A DNA stretch of 19,322 nt from Parcubacteria group bacterium (GCA_028286505.1 JAQBRK010000004.1:1-19322), one strand, 5' to 3'; positions 7,412-15,680 are shown, counted from the first letter of the stretch. Notes: generated by a model from the sequence alone, not told the origin. Made by a program: numbers and translations.

Positions 7412-7642
7412 TTATTTCATTAGTTCACCAAGTTCTGCGCGATACTTTTTCATAACTTCCATTGTAGCCTTCGTTTGCTGCTCTCCCCCCTTTTTTACAC
7501 GGCGGTCTACCTCTTCACCGATTTTCTTAAAAAGCTCGGGATTCTTCGTTACCAGCGCCATTATCTGTTCACGCTGCGCCTCCGGCACATCCTTCATTTT
7601 GGCCTTCATCATCTGACGAAGGAAGAAATCTTGTACACCCAT
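7412..7642 (-). CDS. Small helical protein, 76 aa, unknown
   Basis: Not recognised. It is charged, without membrane segments and predicted mostly helical: it starts MGVQDFFLRQMMKAKMKDVP, continues with a REQIMALVTKNPELFKKIGEEV segment rich in i/i+3/i+4 hydrophobics, then a Lys/Gln-rich linker and a C-terminal helix. It heads a compact unit with the 33-aa ORF, the flavodoxin-fold reductase and probably ychF. A -10-like TATACT (7652-7657) lies only 9 nt before the ATG and there is no Shine-Dalgarno site, which suggests a nearly leaderless mRNA. The local base composition looks more A/T-rich than the atp genes. Confidence 0.75.
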   Translation of the reverse strand: MGVQDFFLRQMMKAKMKDVPEAQREQIMALVTKNPELFKKIGEEVDRRVKKGGEQQTKATMEVMKKYRAELGELMK

Positions 7643-7651
7643 AGTTATATA

Positions 7652-7657
7652 AGTATA
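7652..7657 (-). promoter_or_regulatory. Candidate -10 element for the 7642 unit
   Basis: Minus-strand TATACT, 9 nt before the ATG, just after the terminator of the preceding gene. No TGn extension and no convincing -35, so this is position-based. Confidence 0.4.
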
Positions 7658-7670
7658 GCGGAAAATCGAA

Positions 7671-7693
7671 GGGCCCGCATCATGTGCGGACCC
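7671..7693 (-). terminator. Terminator hairpin overlapping the stop of the 122-aa gene
   Basis: GGGCCCGCA (7671-7679) pairs with TGCGGACCC (7685-7693) with one G:U, loop 5 nt. On the minus strand it is followed by TTCGATTTTCC. The TGA stop of the upstream gene (7680-7682) lies in the loop. Confidence 0.6.
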
Positions 7694-8048
7694 CCTTTTG
7701 ACGTGGCCGTGCTACGGCATGTTTTTTTCGAACGCGATATTCCCGCTCGAAGAAATGAAGTGCTTTCTTGCGGATAGTATCAACCGTATAGGTGCACCCG
7801 ACCACGAGGTAGGAATTTTCAGCCGTATCCTGCCGAATGAGCCGATTCATGTCTTCGTTCTTAGCGCAGAGCACGAGAGGGTACTCGCCTATGTCGAATC
7901 TGACGATCAGATCCGCGTCGTCCGGATCACCTTCCTTTGTTGGGTAGATACCGATGAACCAATACGGTTCATCCGGCTGTTGAATCTGGAACGCGTCGAG
8001 AACTCGTCTGCGCATCTCCTCTTTCGTTAACCGCTTGGTGTCAGTCAC
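7680..8048 (-). CDS. Hypothetical protein, 122 aa
   Basis: Not recognised. It is a soluble alpha/beta-looking protein: an N-terminal charged helix (RLTKEEMRRRVLDAF), then EPYWFIGIYPTKEGDPDDAD, a strand pair (LIVRFDIGEYPLVLC), and a basic C-terminal tail (REYRVRKKHAVARPRQKG) that could bind nucleic acid. The start is GTG at 8048, preceded by GGAG at 6-nt spacing (GGAGAAAGAAGTG), which decides the start. It lies 75 nt after atpC. No promoter was found between them, so it may be read through from the atp operon. Its stop sits inside a terminator hairpin. Confidence 0.75.
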   Translation of the reverse strand: MTDTKRLTKEEMRRRVLDAFQIQQPDEPYWFIGIYPTKEGDPDDADLIVRFDIGEYPLVLCAKNEDMNRLIRQDTAENSYLVVGCTYTVDTIRKKALHFFEREYRVRKKHAVARPRQKGVRT

Positions 8049-8123
8049 TTCTTTCTCCTCACCCTATTGACCGAGATGAGCTTACTCCCAGGCTCACCAA
8101 AATGCCAGCTCTGTTTAAATCAA

Positions 8124-8369
8124 CTAGAGAAGAACGGTCGCTTGATTGCTCGAGACTTCGGCGATGCCTTTCTCGATAGTGAACGATTGTTTCTTGCCGT
8201 CTTCGGTCTCCACGTGCGCTTCACCAGCTTTAAGCGGCGTAACGAATGCCTCGTGATTGGCCATCACGGTGAAGGTTCCCTCTTCTCCCGGAAGAGTTAC
8301 GGATACGGCTTCCCCATCGAAGAGATTCTCTCCAACGCGCGCGATAGTGAGGTGAAAGGTTTTGGCCAT
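8124..8369 (-). CDS. atpC: F-type ATP synthase epsilon subunit, short form
   Basis: 81 aa, against about 130-140 in most bacteria. It contains the N-terminal beta-sandwich only: FHLTIARVGENLFDGEAVSV, LPGEEGTFTVMANHEAFVTPL and FTIEKGIAEVSSNQATVLL. The C-terminal two-helix domain, which in other bacteria inhibits ATP hydrolysis, is absent. The protein sits on the central stalk with gamma and the c-ring. It starts 3 nt after the small membrane-protein gene, with no Shine-Dalgarno site, and ends the recognisable atp operon. Confidence 0.9.
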   Translation of the reverse strand: MAKTFHLTIARVGENLFDGEAVSVTLPGEEGTFTVMANHEAFVTPLKAGEAHVETEDGKKQSFTIEKGIAEVSSNQATVLL

Positions 8370-8372
8370 ACT

Positions 8373-8624
8373 TTAAGACGGAAATGGACCGAACATGGTG
8401 AATACACTGCTTGGGTTCCTAAGAACCAATCGTCGAAATGAGGGACTTATCAGCATCCCAAAAAAGGACAAGACCAGGACAGTTCCTGATACATAAACGA
8501 TAGGAAGTGCTCCCGTATCATGATATCGAAGGAAAGAATAGGCACTTACGCCACCAAACGCTACAGCCACCCACAGAACCATGACGGGCAAGCTAAGAAG
8601 AATATCGATGAGCCACTGCTTCAT
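8373..8624 (-). CDS. Small two-helix membrane protein inside the atp operon, unknown
   Basis: 83 aa, not recognised. Two hydrophobic segments at about 6-31 (IDILLSLPVMVLWVAVAFGG) and 41-61 (PIVYVSGTVLVLSFFGMLI) are joined by FLRYHDTG; the C-terminal tail has RRLVLRN. It lies between atpD (7-nt gap) and atpC (3-nt gap), so it must be cotranscribed with both. It is not a standard F1Fo subunit and does not look like AtpI or AtpZ by motif. A role in ATP synthase assembly or regulation is possible but rests only on position. Confidence 0.75.
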   Translation of the reverse strand: MKQWLIDILLSLPVMVLWVAVAFGGVSAYSFLRYHDTGALPIVYVSGTVLVLSFFGMLISPSFRRLVLRNPSSVFTMFGPFPS

Positions 8625-8631
8625 ACGCTTA

Positions 8632-10005
8632 TTATTTTACTTCGTCTATAGTGCCCTTCATGTAGAAGGCGTTCTCGGATAGTTCATCGTGCTTTCCTTC
8701 GACGATTTCCTTGAAGCCGCGAACGGTCTCTTCGCGAGATACGTACGCGCCCTTCGTACCGGTGAACACTTCTGCAACGTTGAATGGCTGCGAGAGGAAC
8801 CGCTGCACTTTGCGGGCGCGATACACGATGGTTTTGTCTTCATCCGAAAGCTCTTCGATACCGAGAATCGCGATGATGTCCTGGAGGTCGGTGTAACGCT
8901 GGAGAAGCTTCTTCACGGCGTTCGCCACTTCATAGTGTTCCTCGCCTACCACTTCCGGCGAAAGCGCCGTAGAGGAAGACTGAAGCGGGTCGATAGCAGG
9001 ATAGATACCGAGCGCAGCGAGCTGACGCGAAAGCACTACCGTACCGTCGAGGTGGGCGAAGGTCGTGGCCGGAGCCGGGTCGGTGAGGTCGTCGGCAGGC
9101 ACGTACACGGCTTGCACCGAGGTGATGGAGCCTTTCTTCGTGGAGGTGATGCGCTCTTGGAGCTTACCCATTTCCTCCGCGAGGGTTGGCTGGTATCCCA
9201 CGGCGGATGGCACACGACCGAGAAGCGAAGACACCTCCGAGCCTGCCTGAATGAAGCGGAACACGTTGTCCATGAAGAAGAGCACGTCCTTGCCTCCCTC
9301 GTCACGGAAGTATTCAGCCTGCGTAAGGCCGGTAAGCGCGATGCGAGCACGAGCTCCAGGGACCTCGTTCATCTGACCGAACACAAGTGCGGTCTTATCG
9401 AGCACGCCTGACTCTTCCATTTCGTGGTAAAGGTCGTTACCTTCACGCACGCGCTCACCAACTCCGGCGAACACCGAGTAGCCTCCGTGATTGCTCGCGA
9501 CGTTGTGGATGAGCTCCTGAATGATAACGGTCTTACCGACGCCGGCACCCCCGAAGAGTCCGACTTTACCTCCCTTGATGAAAGGCACCATGAGGTCGAT
9601 TGCCTTGATACCGGTCTCGAACACTTCCGCCTTCGTTGTCTGCTCTTCAAAGGATGGTGGTTGGCGGTGGATGGGAAGGCGTGGAGAATCCTTTCCTATT
9701 GCTTCCTTGCCGTCGAGGGTTTCGCCGAGGACGTTGAAAAGACGGCCGAGCGTAGCAGGCCCGACAGGAACAGATATCGCAGCTCCGGTGGCAGAGACGT
9801 CTTCGCCGCGTGAAAGTCCGGCAGTCTCGGTCATCGAGATGGTCCGGACACGGTCGAGACCGAGATGCGCAGCCACCTCAAGGGTGATGCGCCCATGCTG
9901 TTCGTTCGCCTCGATAACGAGGGCTTCCTCAATGGATGGGCGGTCCTTCTCGAAGTGCACTTCGACGACCGGTCCGATGACTTGCGTTACTGTTCCTTTG
10001 TTCAT
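8632..10005 (-). CDS. atpD: F-type ATP synthase beta subunit
   Basis: 457 aa, normal length; the catalytic F1 subunit making ATP from ADP and phosphate in the alpha3beta3 head. P-loop GGAGVGKT is at 152-159 (K158). The catalytic Glu region reads GERVREGND (183-191), where most bacteria have GERTREGND. The Walker B region is FFMDNVFRF and the C-terminal DELSEED equivalent is EELSDED. It follows atpG after 27 nt without a clear Shine-Dalgarno site, and the small membrane-protein gene follows after 7 nt. Confidence 0.98.
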   Translation of the reverse strand: MNKGTVTQVIGPVVEVHFEKDRPSIEEALVIEANEQHGRITLEVAAHLGLDRVRTISMTETAGLSRGEDVSATGAAISVPVGPATLGRLFNVLGETLDGKEAIGKDSPRLPIHRQPPSFEEQTTKAEVFETGIKAIDLMVPFIKGGKVGLFGGAGVGKTVIIQELIHNVASNHGGYSVFAGVGERVREGNDLYHEMEESGVLDKTALVFGQMNEVPGARARIALTGLTQAEYFRDEGGKDVLFFMDNVFRFIQAGSEVSSLLGRVPSAVGYQPTLAEEMGKLQERITSTKKGSITSVQAVYVPADDLTDPAPATTFAHLDGTVVLSRQLAALGIYPAIDPLQSSSTALSPEVVGEEHYEVANAVKKLLQRYTDLQDIIAILGIEELSDEDKTIVYRARKVQRFLSQPFNVAEVFTGTKGAYVSREETVRGFKEIVEGKHDELSENAFYMKGTIDEVK

Positions 10006-10032
10006 GGTTATAAAGTTAAAAGATAAATGCTG

Positions 10033-10941
10033 CTACGCCGATAATGCTGTGCTGCCGCTCACGATTTCAGACACCTCGCGAGTAATGGCCGCCTGGCGCA
10101 CCTTGTTGAATTTGCGCGTCAGGTCATGGACCACTTCCTTCGACTTATCCGACGCGTTCTTCATGGCTACCATGCGCGCCGAGTGTTCCGAAGCCTTGCT
10201 CTCGAGAAGCATGTGATAGAGCGATACGGCGACGAGTCTTGGCACCAAAATGCCGAGTACTTCATCGCCAGACGGCTCCACCTCATACGCCGTTGGCGCC
10301 TCGAGGATAGGTTCATCCGACCACTTTCCTTTCGCCGGGCGGATGCCCGCCACGATTTCCGCGACCGCATCAATGGAAAGCGGAAGCAGAGTGTGGGCGG
10401 TAGCCACCTGCTCGAAGGTCGAACGGAAGTCGCTGTATATGGCGACCACCGAGTCGAAGTCACCGGCAAGGAATGCTTCAGACACTTCACGAGCGATGAG
10501 TTCCATCGCTTCGAGGTCCACATTGTCGCCTTTGTTTATGTACGAAGAACGGATATCGAAACCGCGATTATGGAAGAATTCCTGCGCCTTGCGGCCGTAG
10601 GCATACACCACCACCTCTTCTTTCGTGCGCGATCCGATTGCTTGAACCGCTTTCTTAAGCACTCCCGAGTTAAGTCCTCCGGCAAGTCCCTTATCGCTCG
10701 TCATTACGATAAGACCTATTTTGTTGCCAGGGCGTGCGGTAGCTAGCGGATGACGCTTCATATCTTCGGTTCCCGAAAGACGGGTAAGCACCGCAAGCGC
10801 GGCACGCGCATACGCGCGACCTTCGAACGCGGCATTCTGTGTCTTACGCATCTTCACGGCCGAGACGGCTTCCATCGCGCGCGTGACTTTATTCATGCGC
10901 TTCGTTGCCTGGATCTTCAATTTGATATCTTTGAGTGCCAT
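10033..10941 (-). CDS. atpG: F-type ATP synthase gamma subunit
   Basis: 302 aa, the rotating central-stalk subunit. The N-terminal helix (LKDIKLKIQATKRMNKVTRA) and the C-terminal helix (ARMVAMKNASDKSKEVVHDL, then TREVSEIVSG) form the conserved coiled coil. The family signature SDKGLAGGLN is at 82-91. It begins 3 nt after the rdgB stop codon and is followed by atpD, so it is firmly within the operon. Length is near the usual 285-300. Confidence 0.97.
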   Translation of the reverse strand: MALKDIKLKIQATKRMNKVTRAMEAVSAVKMRKTQNAAFEGRAYARAALAVLTRLSGTEDMKRHPLATARPGNKIGLIVMTSDKGLAGGLNSGVLKKAVQAIGSRTKEEVVVYAYGRKAQEFFHNRGFDIRSSYINKGDNVDLEAMELIAREVSEAFLAGDFDSVVAIYSDFRSTFEQVATAHTLLPLSIDAVAEIVAGIRPAKGKWSDEPILEAPTAYEVEPSGDEVLGILVPRLVAVSLYHMLLESKASEHSARMVAMKNASDKSKEVVHDLTRKFNKVRQAAITREVSEIVSGSTALSA

Positions 10942-10944
10942 AAG

Positions 10945-11478
10945 TTATGTGAGCGCTTCTGCAAGTTTGCGAACAGCTAAAGTACGCATGCTTAGACTAT
11001 TCTTCTCTTCTTGAGTCATTTCCGCCAATGTGCGGTCATGGCCTTTTGGTTGGAAAATTATGTCCCAGCCAAATCCGTTCTCCCCGCGAGGATCGACGAT
11101 GTCTCCTTCGAGAACTCCCTCATAGAATTCAATTGAATCCTTATTCCGCGCGAAACCTATCGATACCTTCGCGACCGCATGACTCTTTCCTTGGTTTTTT
11201 GCTATTTCAGCGAGACCTTCATTAGTAACGGTTCTTTCGAACCATTTGATAAAGGGTCCGGGAAGGCCGTTCAGCGCATCGAGCATTAGTGACGTGTCCT
11301 CAACAATGAACGGACCGTCTTGGTGCTCGAACGCCGCATCAAGTTTTGCGCGAATGATTACCTGCGGATCGAGGTCTTGTATCTCGGGAAGATTGACAAC
11401 GAGCTGTTCTATTTCAACAGGTAGCATCGATTTAACTTCATCGAATTTATTCTTGTTTCCTGTGATGAAGTAAATCAT
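10945..11478 (-). CDS. rdgB: ITP/XTP pyrophosphatase (Ham1/RdgB family) in the atp operon
   Basis: 177 aa. Family enzymes hydrolyse dITP, ITP and XTP to monophosphates, cleaning purine nucleotide pools. Visible motifs: substrate-loop TGNKNK (6-11), VEDTSL (60-65, E61 and D62), ALNGLPGPF (69-77), GENGFGWDIIFQP and the C-terminal LAEMTQEEKNSLSMR. It is slightly shorter than E. coli RdgB (197 aa). Position is the odd point: it lies between atpA (5-nt gap) and atpG (3-nt gap), where atpG normally follows atpA directly. Its sequence looks more A/T-rich than the flanking atp genes, consistent with later insertion. No Shine-Dalgarno site is seen. Confidence 0.93.
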   Translation of the reverse strand: MIYFITGNKNKFDEVKSMLPVEIEQLVVNLPEIQDLDPQVIIRAKLDAAFEHQDGPFIVEDTSLMLDALNGLPGPFIKWFERTVTNEGLAEIAKNQGKSHAVAKVSIGFARNKDSIEFYEGVLEGDIVDPRGENGFGWDIIFQPKGHDRTLAEMTQEEKNSLSMRTLAVRKLAEALT

Positions 11479-11483
11479 GTGTT

Positions 11484-13034
<1,551 letters not shown>

Positions 13035-13063
13035 GGTATGTGTTTTAAATTGTTAACTTCGGC

Positions 13064-13432
13064 TTAGCTAGTTACTTTTCGGTACAGATCGATGAGGCCG
13101 CGCTTGGCGCTCCTATCGATAAGGGTGCTTCCGCTACGGGCACGCCAGCCCTTTATAAGGGCGTGATTGACCGTAACTTCGTGCACCTCGATGCCTGCGG
13201 CTTTAGCTTGTGCCATCGCCTCCTTACCTTCTTTCTCGCTTGCCACCTCGACGGCAGGCATGAGTTTCTCGCGACGAGCCTCTATGGTCTTCAGCTCGCG
13301 CAGAATTCCGGGAAGAAGCTTCATGCGGCCCGATGCCTTCAGCTGCGCCATGAGCTGCGTGACGAGACCTTTCTCATCCGCGCCTTCTTTGGCTGCCAGT
13401 CGTTCGAGCGCTTGAGCGTAGAACTTCTCCAT
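13064..13432 (-). CDS. atpH: F-type ATP synthase delta subunit, short form
   Basis: 122 aa against about 175-180 in typical bacteria. The peripheral-stalk subunit links F1 to the b subunits. The C-terminal signature is clear: VTVNHALIKGWRARSGSTLIDRSAKRGL corresponds to the usual D-x-x-L-I-G-G-x-R-x-x-x-G motif. The N-terminal helical bundle that grips alpha is partly missing. It begins 2 nt after the atpF stop codon, between atpF and atpA as expected. Identity rests on the C-terminal motif plus position. Confidence 0.88.
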   Translation of the reverse strand: MEKFYAQALERLAAKEGADEKGLVTQLMAQLKASGRMKLLPGILRELKTIEARREKLMPAVEVASEKEGKEAMAQAKAAGIEVHEVTVNHALIKGWRARSGSTLIDRSAKRGLIDLYRKVTS

Positions 13433-13434
13433 AT

Positions 13435-13881
13435 CTACTTTTCCGTGCGCAGCACCTTCTCTGCAGCAAGCATCGACAAGCGTGCGATCTCTTTCTCACT
13501 GTCGCGAAGCGCGCGAGCAGCGTCTTCCTTGGCGCGAGCCTCGGCATCTTTTTCCACCGAAGCAGCACGTGCTTCAGCTTCCTTGATGATGCGCTGGCGC
13601 TCCGACTGCGCGCTCTCGCGAGCGGTCGAGACGATGCCTTCCGCTTCGGTTTCAGCTCCGTGCACCACCTTTGCAGCCTCGTCGTCGGCTTTCGCCGCTT
13701 TTGCTTCAGCCTCTTCAGCCGCGTGAACGCCGGAAGCTATGAGCTGCTTTCGAGATTCAAGCGTCTTCATGACCGGCTTGTACAAGAAGTACCAGAGCGC
13801 GACCATGAGCACCGCGAAGTTCACCGCTTGCGCGATGAGTAGGGGGATTTGAAGGCCGAATGCGCCGAAGAGATCTGACAT
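13435..13881 (-). CDS. atpF: F-type ATP synthase b subunit
   Basis: 148 aa. One N-terminal membrane helix at about 10-32 (QIPLLIAQAVNFAVLMVALW) ends in the conserved FLYKPVMKTLESRK. It is followed by a long Ala/Glu/Lys/Arg-rich coiled coil to the C-terminus that forms the peripheral stalk. It lies downstream of atpE across a 144-nt spacer holding a large stem-loop, and is separated from atpH by 2 nt. No Shine-Dalgarno site is visible. Confidence 0.95.
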   Translation of the reverse strand: MSDLFGAFGLQIPLLIAQAVNFAVLMVALWYFLYKPVMKTLESRKQLIASGVHAAEEAEAKAAKADDEAAKVVHGAETEAEGIVSTARESAQSERQRIIKEAEARAASVEKDAEARAKEDAARALRDSEKEIARLSMLAAEKVLRTEK

Positions 13882-13910
13882 GTTAGAGATTGTTAACGAG
13901 TGAAGCGAGT

Positions 13911-14003
13911 TTAGAAGCTCTTACACCCCTTACCACTTTCTACTGACGAGAGAATTGCTCCAATCGCACGATTGTGAAAGTGGTAAGGGGTTAAGAAAAT
14001 CAT
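13911..14003 (-). other. Candidate 30-codon ORF inside the atpE-atpF spacer
   Basis: ATG at 14003 to TAA at 13911-13913, encoding 30 residues beginning MIFLTPYHFHNRAIGAILSS. AAGGAG lies 10 nt before the ATG, directly after the atpE stop. It overlaps the whole stem-loop, so translating ribosomes would open the structure. It may be a leader peptide or chance. Confidence 0.25.
13925..13991 (-). promoter_or_regulatory. Long stem-loop between atpE and atpF
   Basis: ACCCCTTACCACTTTC (13925-13940) and GAAAGTGGTAAGGGGT (13976-13991) form a perfect 16-bp stem. The 35-nt loop contains a second small hairpin, CAATC/GATTG (13961-13974). There is no U-run after it on the minus strand, so it is not a classical terminator. 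Placed just after the c-subunit gene, it could protect atpB-atpE mRNA from 3' decay or attenuate read-through, helping to make c in excess. This role is inference. Confidence 0.7.
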
Positions 14004-14025
14004 AGTCGTGTTACTCCTTGATTTT

Positions 14026-14328
14026 CTAAACGAATTTGATGATGAAGGAGACAACGAGAGCCAAAATTCCGAGCGCCTCAGTGAAGACGATCGCGAGGAT
14101 CATGTTCGACACGATCTTACCCGATGCTTCCGGATTGCGTCCGATTGCTTCCATTGCTCCTCCTCCGATAAGACCGATTCCGATTCCAGGACCGATAACT
14201 CCAAGACCGGCTGCAAGTGCCATGCCGATCAACTTTGCTGAATCTACATCCATAATGTGGAGAACCGTCCCGGAATCGCCAGCTACTTTGTTGCGGGTCC
14301 CTGCGAATTCATTCGTCGTATCGCACAT
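14026..14328 (-). CDS. atpE: F-type ATP synthase c subunit
   Basis: The two-helix proteolipid of the rotor ring. From the internal Met26 it is a normal 75-aa c subunit: MDVDSAKLIGMALAAGLGVI, loop GRNP, and the ion-binding Glu in helix 2 (VFTEALGIL; E59 counted from Met26). The helix 1 motif reads GPGIGIG, with Ile where sodium-type rings have Gln, and Ala follows the Glu, so proton coupling is likely. The start is uncertain: the ATG at 14328 has a strong AAGGAGG at 3-nt spacing and adds 25 hydrophilic residues (MCDTTNEFAGTRNKVAGDSG...), whereas the ATG at 14253 gives the usual length but has no Shine-Dalgarno site. Confidence 0.95.
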   Translation of the reverse strand: MCDTTNEFAGTRNKVAGDSGTVLHIMDVDSAKLIGMALAAGLGVIGPGIGIGLIGGGAMEAIGRNPEASGKIVSNMILAIVFTEALGILALVVSFIIKFV

Positions 14329-14454
14329 ACGCCTCCTTCATTCGCTGTCCCGCGTCTCGTATCTGACGATTCCTGAACTAGTTCTAGTTAGATATACGCA
14401 CGTTTATAATTTCGAACTCCATCCCGGAGCCGCACCAAGCCACTAGCCGTAAGG

Positions 14455-15267
14455 CTAATGAGCTTCGTGCGGATCAGTGACCGACAGCTTGATGAAGAAC
14501 ATGGTGAGCATCGCGAACACCAAGGCCTGAATCGCGCCGATGAACATCTCGAACCCAAGCAAGGGCGCGGGTAGGAGGTACGGCACGAAGTACCCCGCCA
14601 CGAGAATCATCACTTCTCCCGCGAAGATGTTTCCGAAAAGACGGAAGGAGAAGGAAACGAGGCGGCCCAGGTTGGAGATGATCTCGATGAGACCGACGGC
14701 GAAGTTCACCGGTGAACTAAAGTTAACAAAACGACCGGCGTACTTCAATCCGCCGAGCACCGCGAGCCCGGTTATCTCAATCGTAAAGAAAGAGATGAAG
14801 GCGAGCGCAAGCGTGAAGTTGAGGTCGGCAGCTGGCGCGCGCAGCAGCGGCGCGAACTCCGTTCCGTGAAAGAGACCGATAGAACCGACCCCTGGAATGA
14901 ATTCAAGTTCGTTGGCTACAAGAACGAAGAGAAAGATGGTCGCTATAAGCGGAAAGAACTGTTTCGCGAGCTTCTCGCTCTCGAAGGTCTCCACCACGTA
15001 GCCGTAGGCGCCTTCTATCGCCCACTCAACTGCGGCCTGCAGCTTTCCGGGAATCATCTTGAGGGTGCCGCGGAACCAAATGGCGAAACCGATGAGGAGT
15101 GCCATAACGATCCAAGTCATGAGAAGCGAGTTGGTTATCGGGAATCCGAGGAGATGCCCGATTACTTCAGCCTTAAGACTGACGTGAATGGGGCTTTCGT
15201 GCACGACAGCCGCCGTCGCAGTAGCGACAGCGGTTGACGTAGCCGATACCAAATCGACTCCTACCAT
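14455..15267 (-). CDS. atpB: F-type ATP synthase a subunit
   Basis: 270 aa, the static Fo channel subunit. Multiple membrane helices are visible; the essential Arg is R209 in SFSFRLFGNIFAGEVM, and FIPGVGSIGLF and the C-terminal LVFAMLTMFFIKLS are conserved. The N-terminal 45 residues carry an Ala/Thr/Val-rich stretch before the first long helix. It is the first clear gene of the operon. There is no Shine-Dalgarno site; a -10-like TAGTAT lies 6 nt before the ATG and a second possible promoter is further upstream, so the mRNA start is unresolved. atpE follows after 126 nt. Confidence 0.97.
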   Translation of the reverse strand: MVGVDLVSATSTAVATATAAVVHESPIHVSLKAEVIGHLLGFPITNSLLMTWIVMALLIGFAIWFRGTLKMIPGKLQAAVEWAIEGAYGYVVETFESEKLAKQFFPLIATIFLFVLVANELEFIPGVGSIGLFHGTEFAPLLRAPAADLNFTLALAFISFFTIEITGLAVLGGLKYAGRFVNFSSPVNFAVGLIEIISNLGRLVSFSFRLFGNIFAGEVMILVAGYFVPYLLPAPLLGFEMFIGAIQALVFAMLTMFFIKLSVTDPHEAH

Positions 15268-15273
15268 AGGGAA

Positions 15274-15344
15274 ATACTAGAAAAAGACCCGAAGTGGGCC
15301 GATACCCTTGCCATATACGTCTAGCTTACCAAAATATCGACTAT
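15274..15344 (-). promoter_or_regulatory. Region with candidate atp operon promoters
   Basis: Two weak candidates precede atpB. TAGTAT at 15274-15279 is 6 nt before the ATG, a spacing also seen at three other genes here, but has no -35. Further upstream TTGTGG, a 16-nt spacer and TGG-TAAGCT would give a leader of about 50 nt. Neither is convincing alone. Confidence 0.35.
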
Positions 15345-15351
15345 CCACAAA

Positions 15352-15390
15352 GCAAAGCCGGCGCCGGGACAAGATGTCCGGGCGCCGGGC
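15352..15390 (-). terminator. Intrinsic terminator after the 71-aa membrane protein gene
   Basis: GC-rich inverted repeat: 8-bp stem, one mismatch, 5-bp stem, small loop (about 15358-15389), followed on the minus strand by TTTGCTTTG. It starts 8 nt after the stop at 15398 and separates this gene from atpB. Confidence 0.7.
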
Positions 15391-15397
15391 TGGGATA

Positions 15398-15613
15398 TTA
15401 GGTCTTCTTGCTTTCAATGGCCCTGACGATGCGGCCTAACGATGCGTCCATCACACACACGAAGCAGAACAGGGCGATCGTGCTCATCCATCCGGTCATG
15501 CCGTTTGTGGCGCAACCGATGGCGATACCGCCTGCGAACGAACCAATGATCGCTAAGCCGGCGGCTGTCTTGCCGGTATCCGTCTTTGTGGAGTCGCTCG
15601 GCGTCTCAACCAT
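15398..15613 (-). CDS. Small membrane protein upstream of the atp operon, 71 aa
   Basis: Not recognised. A hydrophilic Ser/Thr/Lys N-terminus (about 1-15) precedes two hydrophobic segments (about 16-36 and 40-60; SFAGGIAIGCATNG, then WMSTIALFCFVCVMDASLG) and a short basic tail (RIVRAIESKKT). Three Cys lie within the membrane region. Size and position before atpB recall AtpI/AtpZ assembly factors, but no motif supports this and a terminator separates it from atpB. It has a strong promoter (15652-15680) and AAAGGA upstream of the ATG at a long spacing of 10 nt. Confidence 0.75.
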   Translation of the reverse strand: MVETPSDSTKTDTGKTAAGLAIIGSFAGGIAIGCATNGMTGWMSTIALFCFVCVMDASLGRIVRAIESKKT

Positions 15614-15651
15614 AATCTACACATCCTTTCGGTTTGATTGGGTCAGTTTGT

Positions 15652-15680
15652 ATAATATCACTTTATAATAGTTTTGTCAA
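15652..15680 (-). promoter_or_regulatory. Consensus sigma70-type promoter for the 71-aa gene
   Basis: Minus-strand TTGACA (15675-15680), a 17-nt spacer and TATTAT (15652-15657): a perfect -35 and a near-perfect -10. It is back-to-back with the plus-strand promoter of the cold-shock-domain gene. Confidence 0.85.

Noticed and set aside
8689..9411. Long plus-strand open frame (240 codons) opposite atpD
   Set aside because: Complementary to the P-loop to C-terminal part of the beta subunit; no domain, no ribosome site.
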